A stretch of 64,000 nucleotides of DNA, taken from Mucilaginibacter sp. PPCGB 2223. GTDB lineage: Bacteria; Bacteroidota; Bacteroidia; Sphingobacteriales; Sphingobacteriaceae. The notes beneath the pieces are model-generated. The model searched no databases. It had not been told where the DNA came from and saw nothing but the letters and a program-made list of their open reading frames with translations. The stretch lies in contig NZ_MDJS01000002.1 in the NCBI RefSeq assembly GCF_001705515.1, positions 1 through 64,000 on the forward strand, written 5' to 3'. The translations under genes were made by a program, and so were the position numbers. Numbering within the stretch: position 1 is the stretch's first letter; each line of letters opens with the position of its first letter. Shown piece after piece: positions 36,000 through 44,249 of this stretch.

Positions 36000-36071
36000 A
36001 ATTTATTTTAAAATAAATTTTGCAGGAGAAGTTTACTTTCTTTAATATTGCAGTAAATCTATAGATTTAGT
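36000..36071 (+). promoter_or_regulatory. promoter, AT palindrome and CTATAG operator of the sulfatase operon
   Basis: AATTTATTTTAAAATAAATT (36000-36019) is a perfect palindrome that runs into the -33 TTTTG (36018-36022). The -7 TAATATTG follows at 36043-36050 after 20 bp. TAAATCTATAGATTTA (36054-36069) is a perfect 16-bp palindrome at the expected start of transcription and shares a 15-mer with 34686-34700. Confidence 0.6.
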
Positions 36072-36083
36072 AGACATTAAAAG

Positions 36084-36167
36084 ATGAATACGCATTTCAA
36101 CCACATCGCATCAATCAAAATCTCACCGGCTTCACACAGCCGAATGTGCGTGAGTTGTTGTTGCTGA
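36084..36167 (+). CDS. 27-residue cysteine leader peptide
   Basis: ATG at 36084, stop TGA at 36165-36167. The peptide is rich in Ser and His and ends MCVSCCC, four Cys in the last six residues. It sits right after the promoter and about 260 bp before susC, in a leader full of hairpins. Poly-Cys leader peptides are known to act as cysteine-responsive attenuators in mycobacteria. The position before a sulfur-scavenging operon fits the same logic: with little Cys-tRNA, the ribosome stalls at the Cys run and changes the downstream fold. The peptide itself is probably not functional. Confidence 0.7.
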   Translation: MNTHFNHIASIKISPASHSRMCVSCCC

Positions 36168-36169
36168 AT

Positions 36170-36410
36170 AAGCAGTACATGCAAATCTGCTTAAGCTGCC
36201 GCACAGCCCGGCAGTCTCCCAAAATCAATCCAATATTTAACGGCGGTCTTGTAAAAAGGCTGGCACTTACTACTTGCAGGAGGGAAGACCAACATGGAAA
36301 AGTAATACACTACCTATAACAAAGGGAAAGGGGATAACCCTTTCCCAGCACGATCCAAAATAACGAAGCAGGGATCGATTGGCGTTGAGCCTGCTTCATT
36401 TATGTCATTT
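36170..36410 (+). promoter_or_regulatory. structured leader with attenuator-like hairpins
   Basis: Stems in order: AAGCAG/CTGCTT (36170-36175 with 36187-36192, right after the leader peptide stop), CTGCC/GGCAG (36196-36214), GGTCTT/AAGACC (36245-36250 with 36285-36290), GGGAAAGGG/CCCTTTCCC (36324-36332 with 36338-36346), GAAGCAGG/CCTGCTTC (36365-36372 with 36390-36397) followed by a T-rich tail. GCAG/CTGC words recur in the first and last stems, so alternative pairings are possible. It does not match the SAM-I riboswitch pattern. Confidence 0.55.
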
Positions 36411-36427
36411 TAAATCAGTTCAAAATT

Positions 36428-39400
36428 ATGCAAAATATTGCAGAAATAAGGAGGTGGCAAACCCCTTTATTATCCCGAATCAGGCCCCTTACCTTAATTA
36501 ATTTTCTTTTTCTTTTTATCACACTAAGTGTTTCGGCGCAAAATCAGCCTACTATAAACTCAAAGCTGGTAGGCCGGGTTATCGATGCTGCCACTAAAGA
36601 ACCTTTACCTGGCGCGGTGGTGCGTATCGAGGGTACAACCCATGCTGTTTCGGCCGATATTGATGGTAAGTTCAGCTTTGTTACCGCTCAAAAATACCCG
36701 CTCAACTTAACGATAACCTTTATTGGTTATGAAACGGGGCATGTTGTTGCGACAGGCAGCCCCATCGAAATCGCATTAAAAGAGGTAAGCAATCAGCTTA
36801 ACGATGTGGTGATAGTAGGTTACGGAGCGCAAAGGCGTCGTGATATCACAGGTTCAGTAGCTTCAGTCCCTGCGATTGCGCTGGCACAGCCGTCAGCCTC
36901 GTTCGACAGGGCTTTGCAAGGCACCATCTCGGGTGTGCAGTTTACCCAGGCCAGCGGACAGCCCGGTGCCGGAACAACTGTGCAGATAAGAGGCGTTAAC
37001 TCGGTTAACGCCGTAGCCGAACCATTGTATGTGATTGATGGCTTTCCAACTTCAAACAGTAACTCGCTAACCGACGCGGGCGTAACCACCGGCACGGCCA
37101 TCAACCCGCTGGCATCTATCAATCCGGCTGATATTGAAAGTATTGAGGTATTAAAAGACGCTTCGGCAACCGCTATTTACGGTACACGTGGTGCAAATGG
37201 CGTCATTATTATTTCGACCAAAAAGGGTAAAGCCGGCCAATCGTCCATTACCTACGACGGCAGCTACGGTGTGCAGCAGGTTACCAAAACACTCAGTTTG
37301 TTAAATGCCGATCAGTGGGCGGCTTTGCGTACCGATGCCTTTATTAATACCGGTAAAACTGCGCCAACCACGGCAGCACTATTTCCTTACGGCAACGTGA
37401 ATACCGATTGGCAGGCGGCAGCTTTCCGCAGGGCGGGCACACAAAACCATTCGCTTTCTATCCTTACCGGTACCGATCGTACACGCATCGCGTTTTCGGG
37501 CAATTATGCCGATCAGGATGGGGTATTGCAGAATACCTGGTTTAAACGCTATGGAGGCCGCATTAACGTAGAACACGATTATAACGATAAGTTAAAAATA
37601 TCGGCCTATTTAGCAGGCGGGCATACCCTTGCGCAGGTTGCGCCGGCCAGCGTAGTACCGGCCATTTTGTTAATGACGCCAACCACACCAATCTATAACG
37701 CCGATGGTACGTTCTTCCTGAAAAATGCTTTTGAAGGCGTTTATGGCAATCCCATCAATACGCTTTACAATCAAATCAATACGACGGCCACTAACAGGAT
37801 ATTGTCCAATGTTTCAGGCGAGTACCAGATCATTCCAGGCTTAACCGCGAAGGTGTTATTTGGTATTGATATTATCGATAACAAGCAGGATCGTTATTTG
37901 CCGTCGACGGTTTACGAAGGATCGGGCTATGGCGGCCTGGCCGAAACTGGTACACTGTATTCAACAAACTGGCTGAACGAAAATACAGTAACCTACACCA
38001 AAAAATTTGGTAAACACTCGCTTAATATCCTGGCAGGTTTCACCCAGCAGGCATTCAGCGCCGAAGGTGCTATCACTGGTTCATCGGGCTTTGTGAGCGA
38101 TTACAGCAGTTACAATAATATCGGTTCGGGCAGCGTAACATCTATCACAGGTAGCGGTTTTGCCATAGCTCCGGCATCATCATACAACGCCTGGGCGCTT
38201 AAATCATACCTGGGCCGTATTAATTATGCCTTTAATGATAAATATCTGTTAACCTTAACGCTGCGTGCAGATGGTTCTTCAAAATTTGCCGACGGGCACC
38301 AGTGGGCCAGCTTCCCTTCGGCAGCCTTTGCCTGGAATGCATCAAGCGAAGATTTTCTGAAGAATATTCAGGCCATTAGTCAGTTAAAATTCAGGCTGAG
38401 TGCCGGATTAACCGGTAACAGCGACATCCCGCCATACCAGGCGCTTTCGCAGTTGGGTTCGTACCGATACAACTTTGGCAATACAACCATAGTGGGCTTT
38501 GCGCCTAATACCCTTGCTAACTCCAATCTAACCTGGGAAAAAACCGCCCAGTATGATTTTGGCTTCGACCTGGGTTTTCTTAAAGATCGCATTACCCTGG
38601 TGGCCGACGCCTATTATAAAAAAACAACCAACCTGCTTATTTACCTGCCATTGCCGGCAACAAGCGGTTTAACCATCGTCACCAACACATCTATCACCAA
38701 CCCGCAGCAGTTTGAAAACGTAGGTTCGGTTGAAAACAAGGGTTTTGAGCTGAGTTTAAACGCCCGCAATTTTGTTGGCGATTTTAAATGGAACACCGGC
38801 ATCGTATTCGCGGTTAACCGTAATAAAGTATTAAGCCTGGGCGGTAATGGTGTTAACCAGTTTATTCCCGATTCGTCGCTGCCATCTATCCTGAAAGTAG
38901 GCGAGCCTATAGGTTCGTTCATCGGTTACAAAACCAATGGGTTGATACAAGCCGGCAGCCCGGCATTAACCCCGGCTGCGAACACATCTCCCGGCGGCCA
39001 GGCTTACCTGGATGTTAACCACGATGGCAAGATCACCCAATCTGATGACAGGCTGATCTTAGGCAATGCTCAACCTAAATTTACCGGAGGTATCACTAAT
39101 ACATTTAGCTATAAGGGTATCGATCTGAGCATATTCCTGCAAACATCCTACGGTAATAAAATTTACAACCAGCAACGCGCCGTGCTGGAACTGGGTACCG
39201 GCTACACCAATGCCACTACTACCCTGCTTAACCGCTGGACGCCAACCAATATCAATACCGATGTGCACAGCGCTTACCAGGATCCGGCGGCCACGATTTC
39301 TGATCGCTTTATTGAAGACGGCTCGTATCTGCGCTTAAAAAACCTGAGCTTTGGCTATACCTTCCCAAAATCGGTTTTATCAAAATCGCCGATACAAAAA

Positions 39401-39565
39401 GTGCGCATCTATGTAACCGGTGTTAACCTGGCAACCTGGACGCATTACACCGGCTACGACCCCGAAGTAAGCACCAACGGCCAAAACGCTATCAGTTTGG
39501 GTGTTGATAACGGCGCTTATCCTAATGCTAAATCGGTAGTTGCAGGTATTTCTTTAACCCTTTAA
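36428..39565 (+). CDS. SusC/RagA-family TonB-dependent outer-membrane transporter
   Basis: 1045 residues. Signal peptide to about residue 40 (ending in VSA-QNQP), a carboxypeptidase-D-like regulatory domain (about 45-130; GRVIDAATKEPLPGAVV), a TonB box and plug (about 135-260; VVIVGYGAQRRRDITGSV, then LKDASATAIYGTRGANGVIIISTKKG) and a 22-strand barrel. No STN domain, so it is not controlled by sigma/FecR. It forms an outer-membrane uptake complex with the next gene. Given the sulfatases and the cysteine leader, the cargo is probably a sulfate ester or other sulfur compound. Confidence 0.97.
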   Translation: MQNIAEIRRWQTPLLSRIRPLTLINFLFLFITLSVSAQNQPTINSKLVGRVIDAATKEPLPGAVVRIEGTTHAVSADIDGKFSFVTAQKYPLNLTITFIGYETGHVVATGSPIEIALKEVSNQLNDVVIVGYGAQRRRDITGSVASVPAIALAQPSASFDRALQGTISGVQFTQASGQPGAGTTVQIRGVNSVNAVAEPLYVIDGFPTSNSNSLTDAGVTTGTAINPLASINPADIESIEVLKDASATAIYGTRGANGVIIISTKKGKAGQSSITYDGSYGVQQVTKTLSLLNADQWAALRTDAFINTGKTAPTTAALFPYGNVNTDWQAAAFRRAGTQNHSLSILTGTDRTRIAFSGNYADQDGVLQNTWFKRYGGRINVEHDYNDKLKISAYLAGGHTLAQVAPASVVPAILLMTPTTPIYNADGTFFLKNAFEGVYGNPINTLYNQINTTATNRILSNVSGEYQIIPGLTAKVLFGIDIIDNKQDRYLPSTVYEGSGYGGLAETGTLYSTNWLNENTVTYTKKFGKHSLNILAGFTQQAFSAEGAITGSSGFVSDYSSYNNIGSGSVTSITGSGFAIAPASSYNAWALKSYLGRINYAFNDKYLLTLTLRADGSSKFADGHQWASFPSAAFAWNASSEDFLKNIQAISQLKFRLSAGLTGNSDIPPYQALSQLGSYRYNFGNTTIVGFAPNTLANSNLTWEKTAQYDFGFDLGFLKDRITLVADAYYKKTTNLLIYLPLPATSGLTIVTNTSITNPQQFENVGSVENKGFELSLNARNFVGDFKWNTGIVFAVNRNKVLSLGGNGVNQFIPDSSLPSILKVGEPIGSFIGYKTNGLIQAGSPALTPAANTSPGGQAYLDVNHDGKITQSDDRLILGNAQPKFTGGITNTFSYKGIDLSIFLQTSYGNKIYNQQRAVLELGTGYTNATTTLLNRWTPTNINTDVHSAYQDPAATISDRFIEDGSYLRLKNLSFGYTFPKSVLSKSPIQKVRIYVTGVNLATWTHYTGYDPEVSTNGQNAISLGVDNGAYPNAKSVVAGISLTL

Positions 39566-39586
39566 TCTTTATCAGATAACATTGTT

Positions 39587-41179
39587 ATGAAAAAATTAAA
39601 ATACATTTTGGCATTGGCGCTTAGCACGGGTGTTGTTTCCTGCGCCAAGCTGTCGCAAACGCCAGAGTCGTTTATACCTGCCGAACAGTTTTACAAAACT
39701 CAGGCCGATGCCGTAGCTGCGGTAACAGCCGCTTACTCGCTGCTGAATGCGGGATCGAACACCGTACAAACCCCATATAATACCCTGTTTAATACGGGCA
39801 TGAACTTTATGAGCGATGATGACGCACCCGGACCGGGCGCTACCAATGCCGACGTTCGGTCGCAAGCGGTATTAGGGCACTCGTCATCGGGTTTAAGGAT
39901 TTTGCAGATATGGCAGCAGCATTATGCCGCCATTAAAAAGGCTAATATCGCTATTGATACCATCCCACATATTGCCTTTGATCCTACCTTAAATAAACGT
40001 TTGGTGGCCGAGGCCAAGTTTTTAAGGGCGCTGTATTACTTTAACCTGGTACGTTTATATGGCGATGTGCCGCTGGTGCTGCATGATCTTACTTCGGTAA
40101 GTCTTTCTGATCAGCAGGTGCCGCGTACTGCTTCGGCAATGGTTTACGCGCAGATTGAAAAGGACCTGACAGAGGCTACTGCCGCTTTACCTAATTCTTA
40201 CTCAGGGTCAGATATCGGCAGGGCTACTGCGGGCGCGGCACAATCGCTATTGTCAAAGGTATATTTAACCGAACGCAAATGGCAACTTGCCGTTACCACT
40301 GCTGACGGGGTAATTAACGGCCCTTATGGTTATGACCTGTTTGCCAATTATGCAGATGTTTTCCTGCCAGCTACCAAGAATGGTAAAGAACACATCTTCT
40401 CGGCTCAGTTTAAATCAAACTCACTTGGCCAGGGCAATAACCAGGCGCCACGATCAATATTATCTGGTATACCGGGTATAACCGGCTCGTTTGCAGATCA
40501 GGTTACGTTTTATTCGGTGCCGGATGCTTCGAAGTCCGACGGTATCGATCATTACTTTAGCATTTACAAACTCTATCCCGCCGGCGACAAACGCAAAACG
40601 GTAAGCTTTGTAACCCGTTTTCAAAGCCCTACAACCGGTTTGTACTACGGTAAATTAAACGATCCGAAAATCCCCGGCGATTCGGTACCTTTCTTTAATA
40701 AATACTGGGATCCGGGTGTGGTAGCCAACGAAAGCGAATCGAGCGCAAACGTATCAATTATTCGTTTTTCGGATGTATTGCTGATCGATGCTGAAGCGGA
40801 GAACGAGCTTAACGGCCCAACCGCCAAAGCTTATGCCTCGCTTAACAGGGTACGGCAACGCGCCGGATTAAGCGCGTTGGTGTTGGGTACCCAAACACAA
40901 GATCAACTAAGGCAGGAAATATACCTGGAACGCAGGCTCGAGTTCATTTTCGAGTATCAGCGCTGGTTCGATCTGATCCGCGAACGCGATGGCAACGATA
41001 ACGGCATACTGGAGGCCAGCTTATTAAAAGTAGGCAAAACCAACGTTTCCAAAGGAACCATCAGCCCGATCATTATCAATGGTAAAACGGTGAGCAATAA
41101 ATTCTACCTCTTCCCCATACCGCAGCAGGAGATAGATAACAGTAACGGTAAACTCACCCAAAACCCCGGCTGGCAATAA
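39587..41179 (+). CDS. SusD/RagB-family surface lipoprotein
   Basis: 530 residues. Lipobox VVSCAKLS (Cys near 19). SusD-like TPR scaffold with AKFLRALYYFNLVRLYGDVPLV near 145-166 and the C-terminal YLERRLEFIFEYQRWFDLIRERDG near 446-468. It caps the SusC transporter and captures the ligand at the surface. 21 bp after susC; its stop overlaps the start of the rhodanese gene by one base. Confidence 0.96.
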   Translation: MKKLKYILALALSTGVVSCAKLSQTPESFIPAEQFYKTQADAVAAVTAAYSLLNAGSNTVQTPYNTLFNTGMNFMSDDDAPGPGATNADVRSQAVLGHSSSGLRILQIWQQHYAAIKKANIAIDTIPHIAFDPTLNKRLVAEAKFLRALYYFNLVRLYGDVPLVLHDLTSVSLSDQQVPRTASAMVYAQIEKDLTEATAALPNSYSGSDIGRATAGAAQSLLSKVYLTERKWQLAVTTADGVINGPYGYDLFANYADVFLPATKNGKEHIFSAQFKSNSLGQGNNQAPRSILSGIPGITGSFADQVTFYSVPDASKSDGIDHYFSIYKLYPAGDKRKTVSFVTRFQSPTTGLYYGKLNDPKIPGDSVPFFNKYWDPGVVANESESSANVSIIRFSDVLLIDAEAENELNGPTAKAYASLNRVRQRAGLSALVLGTQTQDQLRQEIYLERRLEFIFEYQRWFDLIRERDGNDNGILEASLLKVGKTNVSKGTISPIIINGKTVSNKFYLFPIPQQEIDNSNGKLTQNPGWQ

Positions 41180-41601
41180 TGAGAAAGCTAATGATAGCTG
41201 CGCTGATGCTGGCCTCGTTAAGGCTGGCAGCGCAAGAGAAGCATACGGTTTATGTACAGAAAAGCCCGAATAAAATTGTGCCTTCGGCCGAAAATGCCAA
41301 GATAATCATTACAGAAGTAGGGAAGGGGAAAGCGCTATTGATCGATGTTCGTACCCCGGATGAATACCAAAAGGAACATTTGAAATACGCCCGGAATATC
41401 GATATCCGGTCGGCCGGTTTTGCCGATCAGGTTAAAAAGTTGAGCAAGGATAAAAGGATATACCTGTATTGCCATTCGGGCAACCGAAGCGGTAAGGCCA
41501 CCGATAGCTTACAGACACTGGGCTACCGGCAAAGCTATAACATCGGCGCGCTGGACAGCCTGGCGAAATACGGTTTCCCCGTAGAGAAAAAGGAACCCTA
41601 A
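41179..41601 (+). CDS. periplasmic rhodanese-domain protein
   Basis: 140 residues. Signal peptide (about 1-19), then a single rhodanese domain with LLIDVRTPDEYQKEHL near 53-68 and the active-site loop YCHSGNRS with Cys98. Sulfurtransferase-type fold; could handle sulfane sulfur released or met in the periplasm. Overlaps the susD stop by one base, so it is coupled to the transporter, which supports a sulfur theme for the operon. Confidence 0.92.
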   Translation: MRKLMIAALMLASLRLAAQEKHTVYVQKSPNKIVPSAENAKIIITEVGKGKALLIDVRTPDEYQKEHLKYARNIDIRSAGFADQVKKLSKDKRIYLYCHSGNRSGKATDSLQTLGYRQSYNIGALDSLAKYGFPVEKKEP

Positions 41602-41640
41602 ATGCAATCAAATTTCTATTCAATAAAAAATAAATAATCT

Positions 41641-43506
41641 ATGAAACCCATTTACAAATCGTTAAATAAAATTGCCGCAATGGGCCTGCTGGCAATTGGC
41701 GCTACGGCGGCGGAGGCGCAGCAAAACATCCCGCCATCCACACCCGAAACCTACAAAGGTGTGGTTAAGAAAACACTGGCCGAATCCAAAGAGTGGTGGC
41801 CAAAACCGATAACGGCACCCAAAGGTGCGCCAAACATTGTTTGGATATTGCTGGACGATGTCGGCTTCGGTGCTTCGGGCACCTTTGGTGGCCTGATCAA
41901 CACACCCAATTTTGATACTTTGGCCAATGCAGGTTTGCGCTATACCAACTTCCACACGGCAGGTATCTGCGCCCCAACACGTTCGTCATTACTAACCGGG
42001 CGAAATCATCATTATGTGCACGTGGGCAATTTCTCACATGCCTCAACAGCGGCTGGTTTCCCCGGATATGATGGCCGCATACCGGCAGATAAAGGCACCA
42101 TCGCCGAGGTATTGCGCGAAAACGGCTACAGTACCTTCGCTGTGGGCAAATGGGGCGTAACGCCTGATGAGGATACCACAGATGTTGGTCCGTTTGACCG
42201 TTGGCCGACAGGTAAAGGTTTTGATCATCACTTTGGGTTCCTCGAATCGGCTACCGACCAGTACCACCCGCCGCATTTGGTGGAGGATAATTTCCATGTA
42301 AAGCCCGATGGCCGTAACCTGAACGAGCAGATAACTGATAAGGCAATTGCTTATATCGACCGGGCGCACAAAGCAGCGCCGGATAAACCTTTCTTTTTAT
42401 ACTATGCGCCTGCCGCAACCCACGCCCCGCATCAGGTAGCCAAACAATGGAGCGACCTGTACAAAGGCAAGTTTGACGAGGGCTGGGATGTATACCGCGA
42501 AAAAGTATTCGCCAATCAAAAACGTTTAGGTTATATACCCGCTTATGCCCAATTGCCCGAGCGAAATGAAAGCATCGAAGCCTGGAATAAATTACCTGCC
42601 GATCAAAAAAAACTGTATGCCCGCTTTATGGAAGTATATGCCGGATATCTTACCTACATCGACGACCAGGTTGGCCGTGTGATACGCCACTTAAAACAAA
42701 CCGGGCAGTTTGATAACACGCTGGTATTTGTAATGATAGGAGATAACGGTGCCAGTAAAGAAGGTACTTTTCACGGTGTGATCAAGCCTTTAAAGAACCC
42801 GCCAAAAACCACCCCTACACAGGATTATATCAAGAATAACGAGGTTGAGCTGGAAGCCATCGGTACGCCCGAGGCATCAACAAACTATCCTTTGGGCTGG
42901 GCCCAGGCTGCAAACACGCCGTTTAAGTACTGGAAATCGGACGCTGATGCCGAAGGTGGTACACATAATCCTTTGATCATCTATTATCCAAAACTGATTA
43001 AAGAGAAAGGCGGTATCCGCACCCAATACGGCCACGTTAGCGATATCTTCCCGACAACTATCGAGGTTGCAGGTTTGCACCTGCCCGAATATATCAAAGG
43101 CATTAAACAAGACACACTGCAAGGCAAATCGCTGTTCAGCTCGTTCAATAATCCTAACGCACCATCGCTGCATACCACACAGTATTACTACATATTCACT
43201 AACCGGTCTATTTACAAGGATGGCTGGAAAGCAGAAGCACCGCATCATCCAAACTCGCTCGAATTGGGTATCTATCCAACTGTCGCACCTGTTGAAAAGC
43301 CCGATTACGACAAGGACGAATGGAAGCTGTACAACCTGAACGAGGATTTTAACGAGCGTATCGACCTTGCCAAAAAATATCCTGAAAAATTAAAGGAGTT
43401 AAAAGCCTTATTTGAAGCAGAGGCCTGGAAAAATCATATCTATCCTTTTATCGATATGAGCGATGTAAACAGCAAACGCATCCACCATTTAGAAAACAAT
43501 AACTAA
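41641..43506 (+). CDS. type I sulfatase (arylsulfatase family), first
   Basis: 621 residues. Signal peptide (about 1-26), then an S1 sulfatase domain: NIVWILLDDVGFG near 65-77 with metal Asp residues, and CAPTRSSLLTG at 110-120, where Cys110 is the formylglycine precursor (C-x-P-T-R). FAVGKWG, HAPHQ and GDNGASKEGTFHG follow at the expected places. It hydrolyses an organic sulfate ester in the periplasm. Long relative to the second sulfatase, with an extended middle part. Needs FGE; a candidate is encoded at 34838. Confidence 0.96.
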   Translation: MKPIYKSLNKIAAMGLLAIGATAAEAQQNIPPSTPETYKGVVKKTLAESKEWWPKPITAPKGAPNIVWILLDDVGFGASGTFGGLINTPNFDTLANAGLRYTNFHTAGICAPTRSSLLTGRNHHYVHVGNFSHASTAAGFPGYDGRIPADKGTIAEVLRENGYSTFAVGKWGVTPDEDTTDVGPFDRWPTGKGFDHHFGFLESATDQYHPPHLVEDNFHVKPDGRNLNEQITDKAIAYIDRAHKAAPDKPFFLYYAPAATHAPHQVAKQWSDLYKGKFDEGWDVYREKVFANQKRLGYIPAYAQLPERNESIEAWNKLPADQKKLYARFMEVYAGYLTYIDDQVGRVIRHLKQTGQFDNTLVFVMIGDNGASKEGTFHGVIKPLKNPPKTTPTQDYIKNNEVELEAIGTPEASTNYPLGWAQAANTPFKYWKSDADAEGGTHNPLIIYYPKLIKEKGGIRTQYGHVSDIFPTTIEVAGLHLPEYIKGIKQDTLQGKSLFSSFNNPNAPSLHTTQYYYIFTNRSIYKDGWKAEAPHHPNSLELGIYPTVAPVEKPDYDKDEWKLYNLNEDFNERIDLAKKYPEKLKELKALFEAEAWKNHIYPFIDMSDVNSKRIHHLENNN

Positions 43507-43514
43507 TTAAAACC

Positions 43515-44243
43515 ATGAAACAGATCAGACCAATTATCATTGGCTTACTGGCAATTACCTCGGTGGTAAATGCACAGAACAAAAGCGCTATCAGTTTGGA
43601 ACAGTTTAGTGCAAGCCTGAAACAGGCCGGCAGCAACGCACAGATATTAGATGCCCGCAGTAACGAAGAGTTTTTACAAAACCACATTAAAGGCGCTGTA
43701 AATGCCGATCAAAAATCGGCTAACTACCAGCAGTTGCTGGATGGCCTGGATAAAAGCAAACCAACATTTGTTTATTCTATCGCCAATGGCCGCAGCTCGG
43801 TATTGGCCAAACAGTTGCGCGACAATGGATATAAAGCAGTTTACGAGCTCCCAGGCGGTTTGGCCAACTGGGTAGGATCGGGATACCCTATCATATCAAA
43901 TACTAAAAAGGGCTTATCGCTTTCACCGGCGCAATACCAGGAGCTGACCGGCTCGGCCGACCTGGTACTGATCGATTTTGGCTCTAAATACTGCGGCGCC
44001 TGCAAAAGGCTGGTACCGGTGCTGGATTCGCTGAAAAACAAAACCGGTTTTGCAGCCAAAGTGATCAGCATCGAACAATATGATAACACCGCTTTGGCCA
44101 AACAGCTTAAAATAAACGTGCTGCCTACACTGGTGCTTTATCACAACAAAAAAAAAGTATGGAAAAAATCGGGCTTTTCAACCACTACGCAAATTGAACA
44201 GGTGGTAAACAGCAACAAAACCAAACTGGCAAGCGCCAACTGA
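43515..44243 (+). CDS. degenerate rhodanese fused to a thioredoxin domain
   Basis: 242 residues. Signal peptide to about 20. The rhodanese-like domain (25-125) keeps the fold words ILDARSNEEFLQNHIKGA and LPGGLANWVGSGYP, but the active loop reads YSIANGRSS, with Ser88 where Cys should be, so it is probably catalytically dead and may bind a partner or ligand. The thioredoxin domain (about 135-240) has KYCGACKRL, a CGAC redox pair at 160-163. Eight bases after the first sulfatase and six before the second. May keep Cys-containing partners of this operon reduced before or after formylglycine formation (inference). Confidence 0.9.
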   Translation: MKQIRPIIIGLLAITSVVNAQNKSAISLEQFSASLKQAGSNAQILDARSNEEFLQNHIKGAVNADQKSANYQQLLDGLDKSKPTFVYSIANGRSSVLAKQLRDNGYKAVYELPGGLANWVGSGYPIISNTKKGLSLSPAQYQELTGSADLVLIDFGSKYCGACKRLVPVLDSLKNKTGFAAKVISIEQYDNTALAKQLKINVLPTLVLYHNKKKVWKKSGFSTTTQIEQVVNSNKTKLASAN

Positions 44244-44249
44244 TCTTTA

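Noticed and set aside
36245..36300. Possible SAM-type riboswitch before susC
   Set aside because: The GGTCTT/AAGACC stem and inner bases do not give the SAM-I core; the cysteine-run ORF explains the leader better.
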